From Anarhynchus alexandrinus (taxonomy: Eukaryota > Chordata > Aves > Charadriiformes > Charadriidae), in the NCBI GenBank assembly GCA_008711295.1, contig VUYV01000047.1, positions 1,655,131 through 1,719,130 of the forward strand: a stretch of 64,000 nt of DNA, in the 5' to 3' direction. The notes beneath the pieces are model-generated. The model saw only the letters and a list, made by a program, of their open reading frames with translations, did not search any database and was not told where the DNA came from. Positions 25,694 through 37,960 of this stretch are shown piece after piece (the first letter of the stretch is position 1; the number at the start of each line of letters is the position of its first letter). The translations under genes and the position numbers were made by a program.

Positions 25694-25876
25694 CTATGGG
25701 TTCGAGAAAGCCCGAGCTGCTGTGCGGGAAAGGCGGCGTCCCAACAGTTGTGGCCTTCTTGTCGTCCCCTTCGGCTCCATCTTTTCCCGTCTCGAGTGTC
25801 TGCGGGGTGGTTGTACTAGATCGGCCAAATCTCGAAAAAAGCATCCCGCCGAGGCCCTTCCCAATACTCGCAGCTC
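25694..25876 (-). CDS. DDHD1: DDHD1 exon (Gly/Ser-rich linker within DDHD domain)
   Basis: It begins with acceptor CGCAG and the bases GA that finish a split glycine codon. It ends with ATAG before donor GTCAGT, leaving one base for the next codon. It encodes 60 whole residues: AASIGKGLGGMLFSRFGRSS, then a Thr/Asp/Lys-rich variable stretch, then PHSSSGFLEPI. The first 20 residues match the strongly conserved DDHD1 segment that follows 'NIGKASILG'. The rest is the disordered, species-variable linker inserted in the DDHD domain. The exon is markedly richer in GC than the intron around it. Splicing into the last exon keeps frame. Confidence 0.93.
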   Translation of the reverse strand, partial: ELRVLGRASAGCFFRDLADLVQPPRRHSRREKMEPKGTTRRPQLLGRRLSRTAARAFSNP

Positions 25877-27174
25877 CTGCGTTCCGCGCGGAGGGAAAAA
25901 ACAAACAAGCGCAAGGGCAGCTGAATCAAACCGCAAATTCAAGTCACTGTAGCACCCATCAATTAGACTCAAGTGACAGACAAAGCAAAACACTGTTCGT
26001 GCTTTTCTAGGGTGGGAACAGCTTATCTGACTTAAGTGTACGCTGTTTATCGTGAGGCTAATCTAGCGTACACGCAAAAGCTATAATTTGGAAACTGTAG
26101 TTAGGGGAAGAAAAATACACGAGGACACTTTCTGCAGCAAGAAACCCCGTACTTCTAAGGATACGTTATAATTCCCCTTTCATAAAAAGTCAAAGACTAA
26201 GACAAAAATGCTTTATAACGTTGTTAGCTTCTTCTGCACACAAGAAACCCATCATGATATTTAAGACACTCCTCCCATTAAGGGTCCTTATGTTGGCATC
26301 ACGCTTACAGACGTTTAGAAATACTATATCACCCTTTAAAAGGAGTGGTTTGGTTGCTCAGGTAGAGGGGTGTAAAAGTTAAGAACAGATCTGTGATGTT
26401 TTCTCCCGACTTTGCTGCCACCTTATGGACATAATACTCAAGTTACTATAGTAACAGCAAAAAGCAACCCTGCTTTGAAATACCGCCTATTTCCACTTAA
26501 GGACAAAACTGCTTTTATATACTTCACTTATTTGATTGGGAAGATTCCTGGCACTAGGTCACAGTAGCCCTCTTCCAAATCCCACATAGAGAGCTAAAGA
26601 AAAGCCTTGAGTCAACAAAAACTGCAAGTGTACGCTCAAGTATAAGCTCCAGCGAAAGTGAATTTAAGCTCACTTAAACCAGGACTTATTTTGAATCAGA
26701 AAGCCAGAAGGGGCCAGACTTCATATTAAACCAGCCTGAATTTCCTAGTGTAAACCCATGAGTTAAAAGGAACTGTAAGAGCTTACATAGAGAGATTTTC
26801 CTCCTATTTGCCAATACCAGAAAATGCAGTCACAAAACGAGCTTTAATATTTTTTTTTTCCATGAAGTACAGTGGAAACTATTAAATCACCAGGATGTTA
26901 CTTCAATAAGGCAGACAACAATAAGGCAGCAATAGCATAAACTCCCTGACCCACATCCTCTCCCCGCAAGCCTTGCCTCCCCTGTACGTAAATTGTCTTT
27001 TCTTCAAAGTAAATGTTCGTCGGGATTAAAATAAGCCATACGTCTACACAGCACAAAGTGAAACAGCCAGGAAGAGCTCGCTTATGGCTGCACCCCAAAC
27101 AGCGAAGCTCTACAAGAAGGTCCTACATTTAAAAAAAGTTAAAAAAAAGAAAAGAGGACATAAAGAACGATTAC
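25877..27174 (-). other. DDHD1 intron, no repeat recognised
   Basis: The donor is GTAATC below 27175 and the acceptor CGCAG above 25876. It is AT-rich unique sequence with no CR1 copy. Confidence 0.8.
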
Positions 27175-27427
27175 CTAATATACTCGCTTTGCCTATGTTT
27201 GTTATAGACTCCCCGTAGTGGCGTCGAACCATGACTGGTGAAGTAGTTGGGCTCGGTACAGTTGAAACGCTTTCGCTATCGGTAGCTGAGGTAGGTTCTT
27301 TTGTTGGGTTGAGAAAACTTGGCTTCATGTGCTCATAAGGTAGAGGGTTTGCAGTGTTGTACCAGTGGATCTGGACAGGCGAAATGTTGCTGTAGTGTTT
27401 CAGAATTAAAGGTTCTAACCTATAGGC
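27175..27427 (-). CDS. DDHD1: DDHD1 exon (DDHD domain core)
   Basis: The acceptor is CTCGCAG above 27427 and the exon starts in phase 0 with GCC TAT AGG. It ends TTAG before donor GTAATC, leaving one base of a glycine codon. It encodes 84 residues: AYRLEPLILKHYSNISPVQI at the start, then HWYNTANPLPYEHMKP, a Ser/Thr/Pro-rich stretch, and RRHYGESITNIGKASIL. The start continues the HPTDPV of the preceding exon, giving the conserved DPVAYRLEP motif of the DDHD domain. The Ser/Thr-rich middle is the usual variable insertion and a likely phosphorylation region (inference). Confidence 0.95.
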
Positions 27428-27716
27428 CTGCGAGGGTAATCCAGAAAAGAAAATCCTGAGCGTCAAGACTGAAAAATCACGTTCCCTTCCCACACAGAGT
27501 CCTCTCCAACCTCAAATCCAAAATATCTGTAACGAGTGAGGCCCAGACAGCGACAGAACGGTGGCGTTACGATCTCGTTCGCTTTTTTTTTCGCAGCCTG
27601 GAAGATATATCAGCTGCCGAGTTGCTTGTGCACTCACTCCCATTTGCACATGTTGTTACGAACACACAAGTTACTCTTAACGGACGCTCGTTGTTACGCA
27701 TTGACAGAGCAATAGC

Positions 27717-27759
27717 CTAATACACAGCTAAACGAGAGAGAGCTAATACACAGCTAAAC
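27717..27759 (+). repeat. 17-bp direct repeat at a CR1 5' junction
   Basis: CTAATACACAGCTAAAC occurs at 27717-27733 and again at 27743-27759, separated by GAGAGAGAG. CR1 sequence begins at the next base. CR1 elements usually make no long target-site duplication, and the second copy is not at the CR1 3' end, so this is a local tandem duplication beside the insertion. Confidence 0.9.
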
Positions 27760-28050
27760 AGGAGAGCTGGGGAAGGACTTTTACTGGGGCATGGAGTGAT
27801 AGGACGAGGGGGAATGGCTTCAAACTGGAAGAGGGCAGGTTTAGATTGAACATTAGGAAGAAGTTTTTCACTGTGAGGGTGGTGAGGCACTGTCCCAGGT
27901 TGCCCAGAGAGGTTGTTGAGGCCCCATCCCTGGAGGTGTTCAAGGCCAGGCTGGACGTGGCCTTGGGCAGCCTGGTCTGGTGGAGGTGTCCTTGCCTATG
28001 ATCTTGAAGGTCTTTTCCAACCTAAACCATTCTATGATTCTATGATTCTA
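27760..28050 (+). mobile_element. CR1 LINE 3' fragment, young type
   Basis: It starts at AGGAGAGCTGGGGAAGGAC, passes GATAGGACGAGGGGGAATGG and ends CCATTCTATGATTCTATGATT. A deletion removes part of the GGTGTCCCTGCC to GGAACTCGATG segment (it reads CTTGCCTATGATCTTGAAGG). It sits antisense in a DDHD1 intron. Confidence 0.95.
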
Positions 28051-28419
28051 AACTGATTGCGCACAACGCAACAGAGAGGGAGGAGGAACTGGCTACGTAA
28101 ACATTTCGTTTGATGACTCTTCATTGATCCCTGTGCAAACCACGAATTGGCATGCTTATTCAAAAAAGTCATTTTCTATTGATTCTTTATTTTTCTTTGT
28201 GTACTTTGCTAGATAAAAGTATCCTGCACTTCTTTATCTTAAAACTAAGTAAAGTTACTATTTGCAGAGTGGGAGGACAGATCGCAGCCTGACCAATTGC
28301 CCTGGATGTCCCAGGAAAATTCGGGTTTTGGAGTAGCTGGAGCTGAACAAGATCTTGAGACACCCCCAAATTACTATTCTATAATAAGTGTGAAATCCCA
28401 AATCAAGCTTGCATCAAAG

Positions 28420-28457
28420 AAGTTGGAACTGGAAGTTCCAACTTGGAAGTTGGAACT
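28420..28457 (+). repeat. Fold-back plus direct repeat at a CR1 5' junction
   Basis: AAGTTGGAACT at 28420-28430 is followed by its reverse complement AGTTCCAACTT at 28434-28444. It then recurs in the first orientation at 28447-28457, where CR1 begins. The three-fold arrangement looks like template switching back and forth on a short segment. Confidence 0.9.
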
Positions 28458-28640
28458 GGCACAGGTTGCCCAGAGAGGTTTGTTGAGGCCCCATCCCTGG
28501 AGGTGTTCAAGGCCAGGCTGGACGTGACCTTGGGCAACCTGGTCTGGTGGGAGGTGTCCCTGCCTATGGCAGGGGGGTTGGAACTCGATGATCTTCAAGG
28601 TCCTTTCCAACCTAAACCATTCTATGATTCTATGATTCTA
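28455..28640 (+). mobile_element. CR1 LINE 3' fragment, young type, short
   Basis: Begins GGAACTGGCACAGGTTGCCC and ends ATTCTATGATTCTATGATTC. Only the last 185 bp or so of the element are present. Confidence 0.95.
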
Positions 28641-29183
28641 AGTTGCCAAGGGGAGACAGATCAAAGGCCCTTTGACAGGAGCGAACACTGGTTGCCTACA
28701 GGACAGGGCAAAGCTATGCCAATAGCGCCCTGCCAGGTACTCTCCCACCCTCTAACAATCTGTTCCTCAGGACCCTTTAGGGGAAAAAAACCCAGTGTCT
28801 TCGCTTTTCTACAGTATCTTGTAAACTGCCTGTAAAGCCTTTTTTAACAGCAGCAGTATCTTCGGACAGATGATGTTTAATGAAGTCAGTAAGTTAAACA
28901 CAAGTTGGAACTTGACTGAGAAGGATTATTTCTTATGTCTTTGCATAAATTTAAAAAAAAAAAAGCAGACTAATATAGAATTTTATGCTTATTAATATGA
29001 AAAGAGGAAGAACTGGTATTCTACAGTTACAAAAATCAAGACATTGTACGATAATCACTAACAAATAGTCCTGTGCTGGAACATACTTGCGTTGATACAC
29101 GTGCTTTGAGGATCACACATTATCACACAGCTGATGCTTAAAAATAGACAAGGTAAAAGCTTGCAACTGCAATCAGAACTCAC

Positions 29184-29333
29184 CACTGGATCTGTTGGAT
29201 GAAAAATATTTAATAAGCGGTTACAAATTGTTCTGGGCAGAATATGGTCTTGACTACCGCTGTTTCCTGGACGGATGCCACGCAATGCCAAAAACACTGC
29301 TAATGGAGATCCCATACAGAAGAAATTCTCAAC
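29184..29333 (-). CDS. DDHD1: DDHD1 exon (start of DDHD domain)
   Basis: A 150-bp exon in phase 0 at both ends, between acceptor TCCTTAG and donor GTGAGT. It encodes 50 residues: VENFFCMGSPLAVFLALRGI, a linker with RPGNSGSQDHILP, and NRLLNIFHPTDPV. FFCMGSPLAVF is the conserved beta-strand entry to the DDHD domain. Asp324 in HPTDPV (numbered from the first whole codon in this window) is the first of the four DDHD residues. Because the exon length is a multiple of three, skipping it would keep frame but remove this residue. Confidence 0.96.
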
Positions 29334-32300
29334 CTAAGGAGAGATTGCATCTGCGTTAATAAGGACGGAAATAATGCTTTTTAACACAGCTGGATTTGAT
29401 TTCTCTCTTTCAACTGATTTCTCAGTTTCAACTGAGGGACTCTTACAATATTAGTAAGCCAAAACCAGGAAGACCACTATAACATACATATGATAACATG
29501 AAGGTTGTTTCCCATTTCCCTTTGCTGTGAGAAGAGAGTTATACATTGTGGTGCTGCATAGTTGGAAAACTGAAAACCAAGTCGGATATTTGAAGTGAAG
29601 GAGGTCTACCACCACTGGAAAGGCTGGAGGCAAGGAGAATTTGGAAGACACTAAGGAAATGCGAGGAGTTTCACAAAGGTGAAGTCCAATTTCTCATGAA
29701 AATTCCCAAAGTTTACAGCACCCCCTTAACTTTCCCCTAACTAAGTCCTCCATGATTTGTTTTGCTACACACACCCATCGAGGAAGTAGAAATACAAGCT
29801 ACACCGAGTGTTAAAGACAACCTAGAGAATACTTATAGTAGTCACACACACGTACAGGCTGGTGTTACGTACAACCTCTTAAAAACACCTAGCGTTAAGT
29901 GAACAGAACGGCGCTTGCCAAAGTGCCACCACATCAGACATCAGGAACCACCACCCGGGTACAGCACACTGAGCGACTCTGCGTCATCCGAAGCTACCTC
30001 GACTGTGCTCTGAAAGATCTTCCCCTGACACCGAGAGGCAGCTGAGCAAAGCTGAACTGCATCCCCTAACCCATCTGACAAAGGTGACTGAACACGCATC
30101 GCTGGTAACACTTTTTGGTCACCACCAACCTGGGCCGGGATTCAGCAGTGACCCAGAGGCGAATGGCTTCGTACCCCATTACCAACCCTCAGACATCGTC
30201 TCCTAGAAACATCAAATGTAAAACTCCGGAGTCAAAAATATTTTCATAAGTCAAAATGACTTTTTAACCTTTAGAGTGTTTTCTTACATGAAAAATTAAT
30301 TTTCCTGTTATCAGACCTTCACTGCAACTTTCCCAATGGTAGCGCCCAGTTTGGAGAGCCCGACAACTGGGCAACTCCTACTGTGCTGCAGCTTAACCAG
30401 CAAGAGAAATTGCTGTGTTCTGGCTAAGTGCATGTGGAGGATGCTTGGGTTCCCATGTGCCTTCACTATATGTCAGCGCATGGAGCGAGGGTGTCGAAAT
30501 AATGGTCCATTTCATCTATCAGATTCCAGCACCGCACAAAACATTCCTCCTCCTCTGACTTGGCACTGGTAACCCACCTCTTCCTTCCAAAAGAATGCGC
30601 AAGTCTCAATTCAATGGGGAAAAAAAAATAAATCTAGGTCTTCAGCAAAGCTATTCGATGTCATACGCTGCAAAGCACTGCTCTGTCATCTCTATTGTCA
30701 CCCTAGTCTAGGGCAAAGCTGCTTTTCTTTCTTGCAATCAAGCTTTACACAGACCCTTCCATTTTTGCAGTTTGGACAAAAAGCCTTCTCATCTTCAAAT
30801 ACAATAGGAACAGATATTCACAGTGTGATCCTTTTAACTGAATAAGTAACCTTCAACCCCGTCCATCTGATATTCCTGTATCGAGCATCCAAAGTACACA
30901 ATTACAGCCTTTCTGCTTCAGAAAGAAACCAGAAAATGAGTGCCAGCTTACACTTAGCAGATGCTTAAAAGATGTTTTCATGGATTCACCTTAGGCCACT
31001 ACAGACGAGGCAAAAATCTCAAAAGATTTCAGTGGTTACATGGTTTGTTCCATCATCTCTATTGATAAGCACAAGATTAACAGCGTCCGTAGACAGACGC
31101 TGTCTTCTTGGAGGGCACTGTTCTTACCTATGTATTTTCTTACACGGGCAAACCTTTCAACGTAATCCTCCAGCTCTGGAAATGCTTACAAAGACAAAGA
31201 ACTAATTGGTGGGTACCTTAACGGGTGACACCAGACCAATACCAAAGCACTGAACGCTAAAAATCAAAAGGAAGTCTTCCAAAAATAAAGTCCTTTAAAT
31301 TGCAGCCATTAGACTCTCAGCGCTGATGCAAAGCGGCTGAAGGGAAGGCTGCTGTGCCGTGAAACCTACTGGGAATAGAGGACCAAAACCTTTCTAGAAA
31401 ACATTTATTAATGTTGGTGTTTCTCTGGGAAGCAGGAGTGGGGCACTTCACATATACTCCCGTAAATGTTTAACAACAGAGAAGACGGGTTTAATAACGT
31501 GACCTTTCAGGACAGCACTTTTCTCCTGGGTATGATTCATAAACAGAAGACTTAATGAATTTATTTGTATTTTAAGCAGAAGCTGAGCCAAATAGCCATC
31601 CATTCAACTGAAGGCTGCAGTATTTTCAGAATAATAATAAAAAAAAAAGCTGAATGAGTGAACAGAAGTGATTCAGCGCAGCTCTGTTCTGCACAGGCAC
31701 ATGTGGGGGACAAATGAATGTTGTTTAGTGGTGATGTTAAAACAGAAGACACAGAAGGTGACTATAATTTATGTTTCTGTGCTGCCTTTCAGCCTGGAGG
31801 ATCCCAAACATCCTCCCAGAGCGAGGAAATACGGACCTCTGCAGCAGCCTCTACCTGCTCCTGCAGCCAGGAATGTTCTGCAGCCGTAGCAGACAAAAGG
31901 AATGGAGACTTATACCAATATTACACAGGGAATTAAACTGGGCGGTTGTGCGTTGAACTACTATGGCACATTTCTGCATTCAGTTTAAATGCCTCCTCCT
32001 CTCAGATACGGCTGCAGGTCAGCATCCCGTTAAGGTCTTGTAGTTCTCGTACAAGTGGTGGTAAATCACTGGTATCTTATAAATAATTTGTGATAGTTGT
32101 TATCAACATTGACAACACTGTTAGATGACGCTACAGAGAAACCACAAGGTCAAGTACAAGCTGGAGCTTCTTCCAGAAGAGTTTCTGTAACCCTGGGTGG
32201 ATGACACGTGCTAAGGAATCCTGAAGCACTTTGGGCCAGCACATTGTCAAGTCCAGATTTGCAGTACTGCGGTATGTCCTGTGCTCCTCTTCCCCAGTTT

Positions 32301-34499
32301 GACTGAAAATCATCCTACAAGATGGTTATTTTCATGCACCACAGAGCCATAAAGAGGTAGGTATCACACCATTCCCCATGTTTTCATGTTCTTCAGCCCC
32401 TTTAGCCTTTAACTCCGACCCCTCTTACACAGCTGGTGGGGAGAAGGCTGTGCTTCTAAGTTCTGCATTTACAATGGGGGATTGGCTTTGCTTTTAACCC
32501 ACCTATTGGTTTAACAGTTTATTCAATTACGCCATCTGGAGAATTGGAGGAAGACTCAGAGAGGTTACTGAGGCCCCATCCCTGGAGGTGTTCAAGGCCA
32601 GGCTGGACGTGGCCTTGGGCAGCCTGGTCTGGTGGGAGGTGTCCCTGCCTATGGCAGGGGGGTTGGAACTCGATGATCTTCAAGGTCCTTTCCAACCCAA
32701 ACCATTCTATGATTCTAAGACAGACAAAGATACCTCACCCTCCCATTCTGGTGGCTTGTCCAATATATTATTAGAGTACAAGACACTCACATCTTCAGGT
32801 TTGTTTGTTTGGGTTTTTTTTTTTCTCTCAAAAGGGTCAGTCAATCACACAGATCATTTCCTCTGATATTAAATACCAGCCAAGTTGGCTGCTGTATTCA
32901 TTCTTGCACTTGCCAAAAGCTACCTTTGCGCTTGCTCAACATCAAGCAAGCTTAACTCTGCTTAATGTAGGACTAGTGACTCCAACTCATCCCGGGAAGC
33001 TTAATTTGCTTCAGTCCACAAAAGAGGCAGCACATCGACAGCGGTTAGCCTTTTTCATCACAGCTGTCCATCTCGTTCCATTGTGTAATACAGCCTAAGG
33101 AGATCAGTGACCAAAGACTCCAGTCTCCTGCATCGCACAGACCAAATTACTTTGTGGATCCAGCATTTATGGCGAATAGCAACTCACGATCAAACCAGAG
33201 CTCTGGTGCGCCGTGAAGAGCCCAAGTGCAGGTAGTTGGTACCCACAAAGCAGTTAGTTCTCTTTCAACAAGCCCGTCACCCTCAGCAAGCTGCACTGGC
33301 TTGCTGATGAGCAATCGGCTTTCAACGACGTCCCGCTGAAATCCTCCCTTGGCAGAAGCCCTTTGCCGTCACGTTCACGGAAAGCCTCCCTCCCTCCGGA
33401 GCTCTGCCTCAGGCACAGTACTCAAGCAATGGGAGCCACTAGTGTAAAGCTTCACAGAAACAACACATCTTCCTTTCAGTAAGGGTAAGAAAAAGGATGT
33501 ACTGCAACGGAAAATTACCTAGCAGTAATTTGGATTGCTACAGTCCTCTTTTCTTCCCTGTTTCTTTCCCCCTCCTTTCCTGCTCCCTCTAAAAAGCATC
33601 TGTTCAAAAAAAATCTTCAGTTTAAACACAACTGAGTGAAGAATAATCTTTCACAGAGCTGGAGGAGTATCAGCCCGACTCCAGCTTCCTCGATGGTGGA
33701 GATAATAGCGCGATACATGCTTTTAAGCAGTGATGAAAAAGAGAAGGCTATGACAAATTGAATTATGGTTAGTTTCCTCTTTTTTATGGCTCAAGATTGA
33801 CCTCGGCTTCTAGGAGTCCTTCTGAACTCAGAAGGAAAGAAAAATGGCAAGTTAAGAAACAATAATCTATTTTGTTCTCATCCATCACGTCACATTTTTA
33901 TGGTTTAATATTTCAGGATATAGTCGAGCAACTAGAAAGCGTTGCACATCCTGCCAAGAAGCTAGAAAATGCCTCTTCCCAACGATAAGAAATTTTAGCA
34001 ATTTGTACAGCTGATTAGCAAGCAATCTATTTCATGAGACTAAAAGTAACTTGTGCTAACTGTCAGACCAGAGTAATTTGGAAGGAAAATCCACCGCTGG
34101 AGGAAATTCAATCAGATTTACTCAGAGATGTGACATGTTAGAAGTAGTCCCCAAGGAAAATGGATTAGTCAACAAGGTAGAAGTGAAATCGTTTAAGATA
34201 CGTGGTTAATGTAATTTGCCAAACGGCTTTTACCTTCCCCCACAGTTGTACATGTGTGTGTAATATATTAACAAGATTTATATATTTACATATAAACACA
34301 TATATTTGTAATAAATAGTAGTATGTGAATACTGTACAATGTTGACAGACATGTATGCGCACTTCAACCAATACATTAAAATTATTCTACCAACATCATG
34401 TCTAAGGACATGGAAAAAAAAAAGAAAGAATAACTCAGATTGCAGGTGCATTTTTACAGCAAGTAGAACATTCAGTAAAAACCTCTCGAACATACATAC
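29334..34499 (-). other. DDHD1 intron (5.2 kb)
   Basis: The donor is GTATGT below 34500 and the acceptor TCCTTAG above 29333. One CR1 fragment lies at 32557-32718. The rest is AT-rich unique sequence without recognised features. Confidence 0.8.
32557..32718 (+). mobile_element. CR1 LINE 3' fragment, young type, short
   Basis: Begins CAGAGAGGTTACTGAGGCC and ends in CCATTCTATGATTCTA. It is close in sequence to the 38,000 and 44,900 copies and lies antisense in a DDHD1 intron. Confidence 0.95.
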
Positions 34500-34575
34500 C
34501 TTAAATTTTAAGACAGGTGGTTTTGATATGGTGGATGCCTTTAACCCATGTAACCTCTCTTCTATCTCTCTCAAC
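34500..34575 (-). CDS. DDHD1: DDHD1 short exon (helical linker)
   Basis: A 76-bp exon. Its first G completes the split arginine codon (CG|G) from the exon at 36760-37022, and 25 codons follow: LREIEERLHGLKAS, a short variable part, and PPVLKFK. The acceptor is TTTTCTAG and the donor GTATGT. The charged, heptad-like LREIEERLHGL piece probably extends the helical linker between the lipase motif and the DDHD domain. Skipping it would shift the frame. Confidence 0.95.
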
Positions 34576-36759
34576 CTAGAAAATAGAGATCTTTCTGAGA
34601 TCCAATAAAAAACGTAGCCTTAACCTCTCTGATCCAAACAGGCATTCCTGTGGGGTCCAACAGTTTTGTCTGCTGGGAAGAGAGAGCGACGGCGTCAGTA
34701 TTTCTTGGAGGCAGTCCAGCTGATTAAGAATCAATGCATGTGAAATCCTGTTTCTCCGACCACAGAGGGAATCAATCAAGACACGCCAGTTCCCTTGTTC
34801 ACCACCCCGAGCATCTGCCCACCCTCCCTCCTCAGGAGTAGGTGACTCATCTCCTGTTTCTTTGGTGTTTTTGCAGCCAAATCACCTGTCTTGTTTCTTT
34901 GTTTTTGTTTTTTTTTTTTTTTTAAATAAAAACCCCAAAGCCACAGGGAACTCCACGGCCCAAACGTTATGGAGTTCTGTATTGTGGTGGAATATCTTGA
35001 CGACAGTGTCCACCCTTTCAATTATCATTAAAAAAAGGTTGTTCTTCTGTTCTTCTAGTTAGCCTGAATTAAACAAGCAGCTACGATATAAAGCACTCAT
35101 ATGGACTGGTAAAACTGTTCCCAATCCCAGCACTAGAACATTATGCCCTCTCCAGAGCAGGAAAACACCATCTCCTCAAGTTCCACAAAAACATTATGTA
35201 AACAAATACGTTAAGCTCAACCTCTGCCATCCTGATTAGAAAGAAGCAAGTCTGGAGCTGCAACTTCCCAAAGACTTGCCGGTACTTTCAAAAAAGTGCC
35301 TATGCTCTAACGAAGGTGATTCAGTCTTAAAAAAGAAGACACTCAGAATTCTTGTCAACTGTTGTCGAAGGTTTCCAATACAGAACCTCACATGCTGTAT
35401 GTATGTTATTCTACAACGTAGAATATTTATACACGCTACAACCCACCCTACTCGGGCATAAGCATTTCCAGAAATCCGCTATGTGTTTGCCAACCTTACA
35501 ACACTAGAAATCCAGAAGTTACGGGATTTCAGCAGTACATTTGCTATCATTTCAGACTGAGTTGCGCTAAGATGGCTCACAAAACGGAGAGCCGCTCTTT
35601 CTATAGCGAAGTGCCAGTGGCAAATGATACCGGGATTCCTGGGGATGCGACCTGAAGCACTTCAGAGGATGCCAAAGGAGCTGGAGCGTGAGGGTGAAAA
35701 TGGTAGTTTTTCCCTGACCATATGTCTGTGACATGCCTGAAGGGTCATCTTACCACCGGACAACTTCATTAGGTTTCTTGCTTCCCTTCTCTCAGAAAGA
35801 CCACACTTTATCCAGCCTTGCAGCTGAGAGAGATGCACCAATCCCTAATTACACATACACTGATTTCAATCACTGCAGGAGATCCGATGCTATATTAAGG
35901 CTTCCAAAGTACCGCCAATACTAAGACAGGTTTCAAGAAGGAACCGAAAAGAACTGTGATCATGATTTATCCTCACCTCCCACTGGAAAGATTGAAGGAC
36001 AAGCTGCTATTATTAGATTCTCTGTCTATGGGTGTCTCACAGCACCTCGATATCCAGGTTAGAAGAGGGAAGTCACCTTAACACTGTGGAGACATCGCGA
36101 TGATCTGCGAGGTCCCCTAACACTGAGAAGCCCTTCCAACACTTGCAAGGCGCTGCAACCGAGATCCTATTTGTCACAGTGGGCAGTGCTGCTTCACACT
36201 TCCAACAGCACAAACATTTCTAGATGGCATCAGGGAGAAGCTGGTAGATGATCCACCACAGAGTAGTAACCCCATAAACCCAATCACAGCAATTACAACA
36301 TCTGTATCCAGCTGGTGGCGCTCGATTTCCAAGCTGAGCCTAGGAGAAAACTTCTTATTTTCCTCTAGAAACTTAGGAATTTCACTACTCAGGTTCTGCT
36401 CAGTCTTACAGCTCACTGCCCACCTGCAAGCTACTTTGCTGTGCTTCTCCTCAAGCATCTGGAGGGCTAATGGCCTGACCTCCTCCTTTCTTCCTGGCTA
36501 CGATCTGCTCCCAGTGCCTCTGGTCAGCTAGTTGCTTGGTTCTGGTACAGCCGTAGGATGTGGATTCAGAGCTCCTATTAGCAATGCCAGCTCCCTGTGC
36601 CTGCTCAGTCCCACGTTTAGCATTTACCACTGCTGTTCTTCACCAGCAGAAGAACATCAGCCACAAAAGGTAACAGCCACGGTGGGTTCTGGAAACACTC
36701 AAAGGGCATCATCTAGGGATGTGGTTTTGTCCTTTAACAATCAGAACTGGATGCATTAC
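34576..36759 (-). other. DDHD1 intron (2.2 kb)
   Basis: The donor is GTAATG below 36760 and the acceptor TTTTCTAG above 34575. A T-run of about 20 lies near 34907 on the plus strand. No CR1 copy was seen. Confidence 0.8.
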
Positions 36760-37022
36760 CGTTGTTTAGTTATGTAAAGTTCTTCAAGTAAACGTTGCTC
36801 CTCATAGCTCATCCAACGGTCTTCAAGCTCCTCCTCCTCCTTCTGCAGCAACTGTTCGTAAAGCCTGACGGGGTTCCAGCCAGTCATGATGTCGTAGGTG
36901 ATGACGCAGCCCAGCGAGTGGGACACAATCGAGACTTTCCCTCCTTTCTCCTCAAACTCTGGATTCCGGGAGCAGAAGAGTGTGTATAGCCGGTTCAGCT
37001 CCTGCTGCAGCCCTTTCACCAG
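36760..37022 (-). CDS. DDHD1: DDHD1 exon with lipase catalytic motif SHSLG
   Basis: A 263-bp exon from acceptor GAAACAG to donor GTAATG. It starts in phase 0 with CTG GTG AAA and leaves two bases of an arginine codon. It encodes 87 residues: LVKGLQQELNRLYTLFCSRN, then EEKGGKVSIVSHSLGCVITY, GWNPVRLYEQLL, a Glu-rich run, and WMSYEEQRLLEELYITKQ. SHSLG (Ser199 by window numbering) is the GxSxG-like lipase motif of the intracellular PLA1 family, and its serine is the nucleophile that cleaves the sn-1 acyl chain of phosphatidic acid. The motif is intact. Human DDHD1 mutations cause hereditary spastic paraplegia SPG28 (established knowledge). Confidence 0.97.
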
Positions 37023-37132
37023 CTGTTTCAAGAAGGTAAGGAAAGAACATTTAATATCAACATCTTATCACTCCTGTTCATGTTCATATGTTCACATACT
37101 ACACCGACCAGCTTCTCGAGCATGCATCTAGG

Positions 37133-37260
37133 ATCATAGAATCATAGAATGGTTTGGGTTGGAAAGGACCTTGAGGATCATCGAGTTCCAACCCCCCTGC
37201 CATAGGCAGGGACACCTCCCACTAGACCAGGTTGCCCAAGGCCACGTCCAGCCTGGCCTT
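37133..37260 (-). mobile_element. CR1 LINE 3' fragment, minus orientation
   Basis: Begins ATCATAGAATCATAGAATGG on the plus strand and stops abruptly at CCAGCCTGGCCTT. It is followed by GAT/GATG repeats. It is sense to DDHD1 and lies only about 110 bp from the exon at 36760-37022. Confidence 0.95.
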
Positions 37261-37960
37261 GATGATGAGGATGAGCATGATGGTCTGTTCACTTAGGCTG
37301 GGAAGATGAGGAAAATCTAATGGTCAGCAGCAACAGTTTGGTTGACTGCCGCCGACTCCAGTGGTTCATCTCTCCCCTCCAGACCCAGCAGCAACCACCA
37401 CACAGGACACGTAGTGGCCCTACAACTGCTGCACTACACTGTCCAAAGCGTTAAATTGAAATAAACCATTAAACAAATGACAGCTGTGCTTAAAGTACTT
37501 AACAGCATCCTCTGAGGTGAGCGACAGCAAGGTACTTGATTTTCACTAGCGATCCATGAGCACGACAGCGACCATTAATACAGCTGTACTTCCCTCATTG
37601 CTTGTTTCTCCCCCAGTTTCTCTACCTCTTCCCAGAACTGGATGTTTCTTCCATGTCAAGAAGCTCAGCTCCTTTTTTAACCTAAGGAGGCTGGAAGGAG
37701 CCTGAGCCACACATGATCTAGAATCAGCTCACATCTCTGCCCCAAGCTCGGCACGTAACCCTAGACAAGTCATACTAGCTCTTCTCCATTTATCAAAGTA
37801 AGGCAACAGCATTCCTACCTCATTGCAATGGACCGGGAAGATAAATCCACTAAAATAGATATGCTCAGATACTACAGTGACAGCCTAAATGGGTTCTGGG
37901 AAAATAGCCTCAAATTGCTTTTGCATCTTCATAAAGCAAACTTGAACTCATCAAGTTCAA

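Larger units (their letters stand above)
27428..29183 (-). other. DDHD1 intron with two CR1 insertions
   Basis: The donor is GTGAGT below 29184 and the acceptor CTCGCAG above 27427. CR1 fragments lie at 27760-28050 and 28455-28640, both antisense to DDHD1. Each has an odd local duplication at its 5' junction. Confidence 0.85.
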
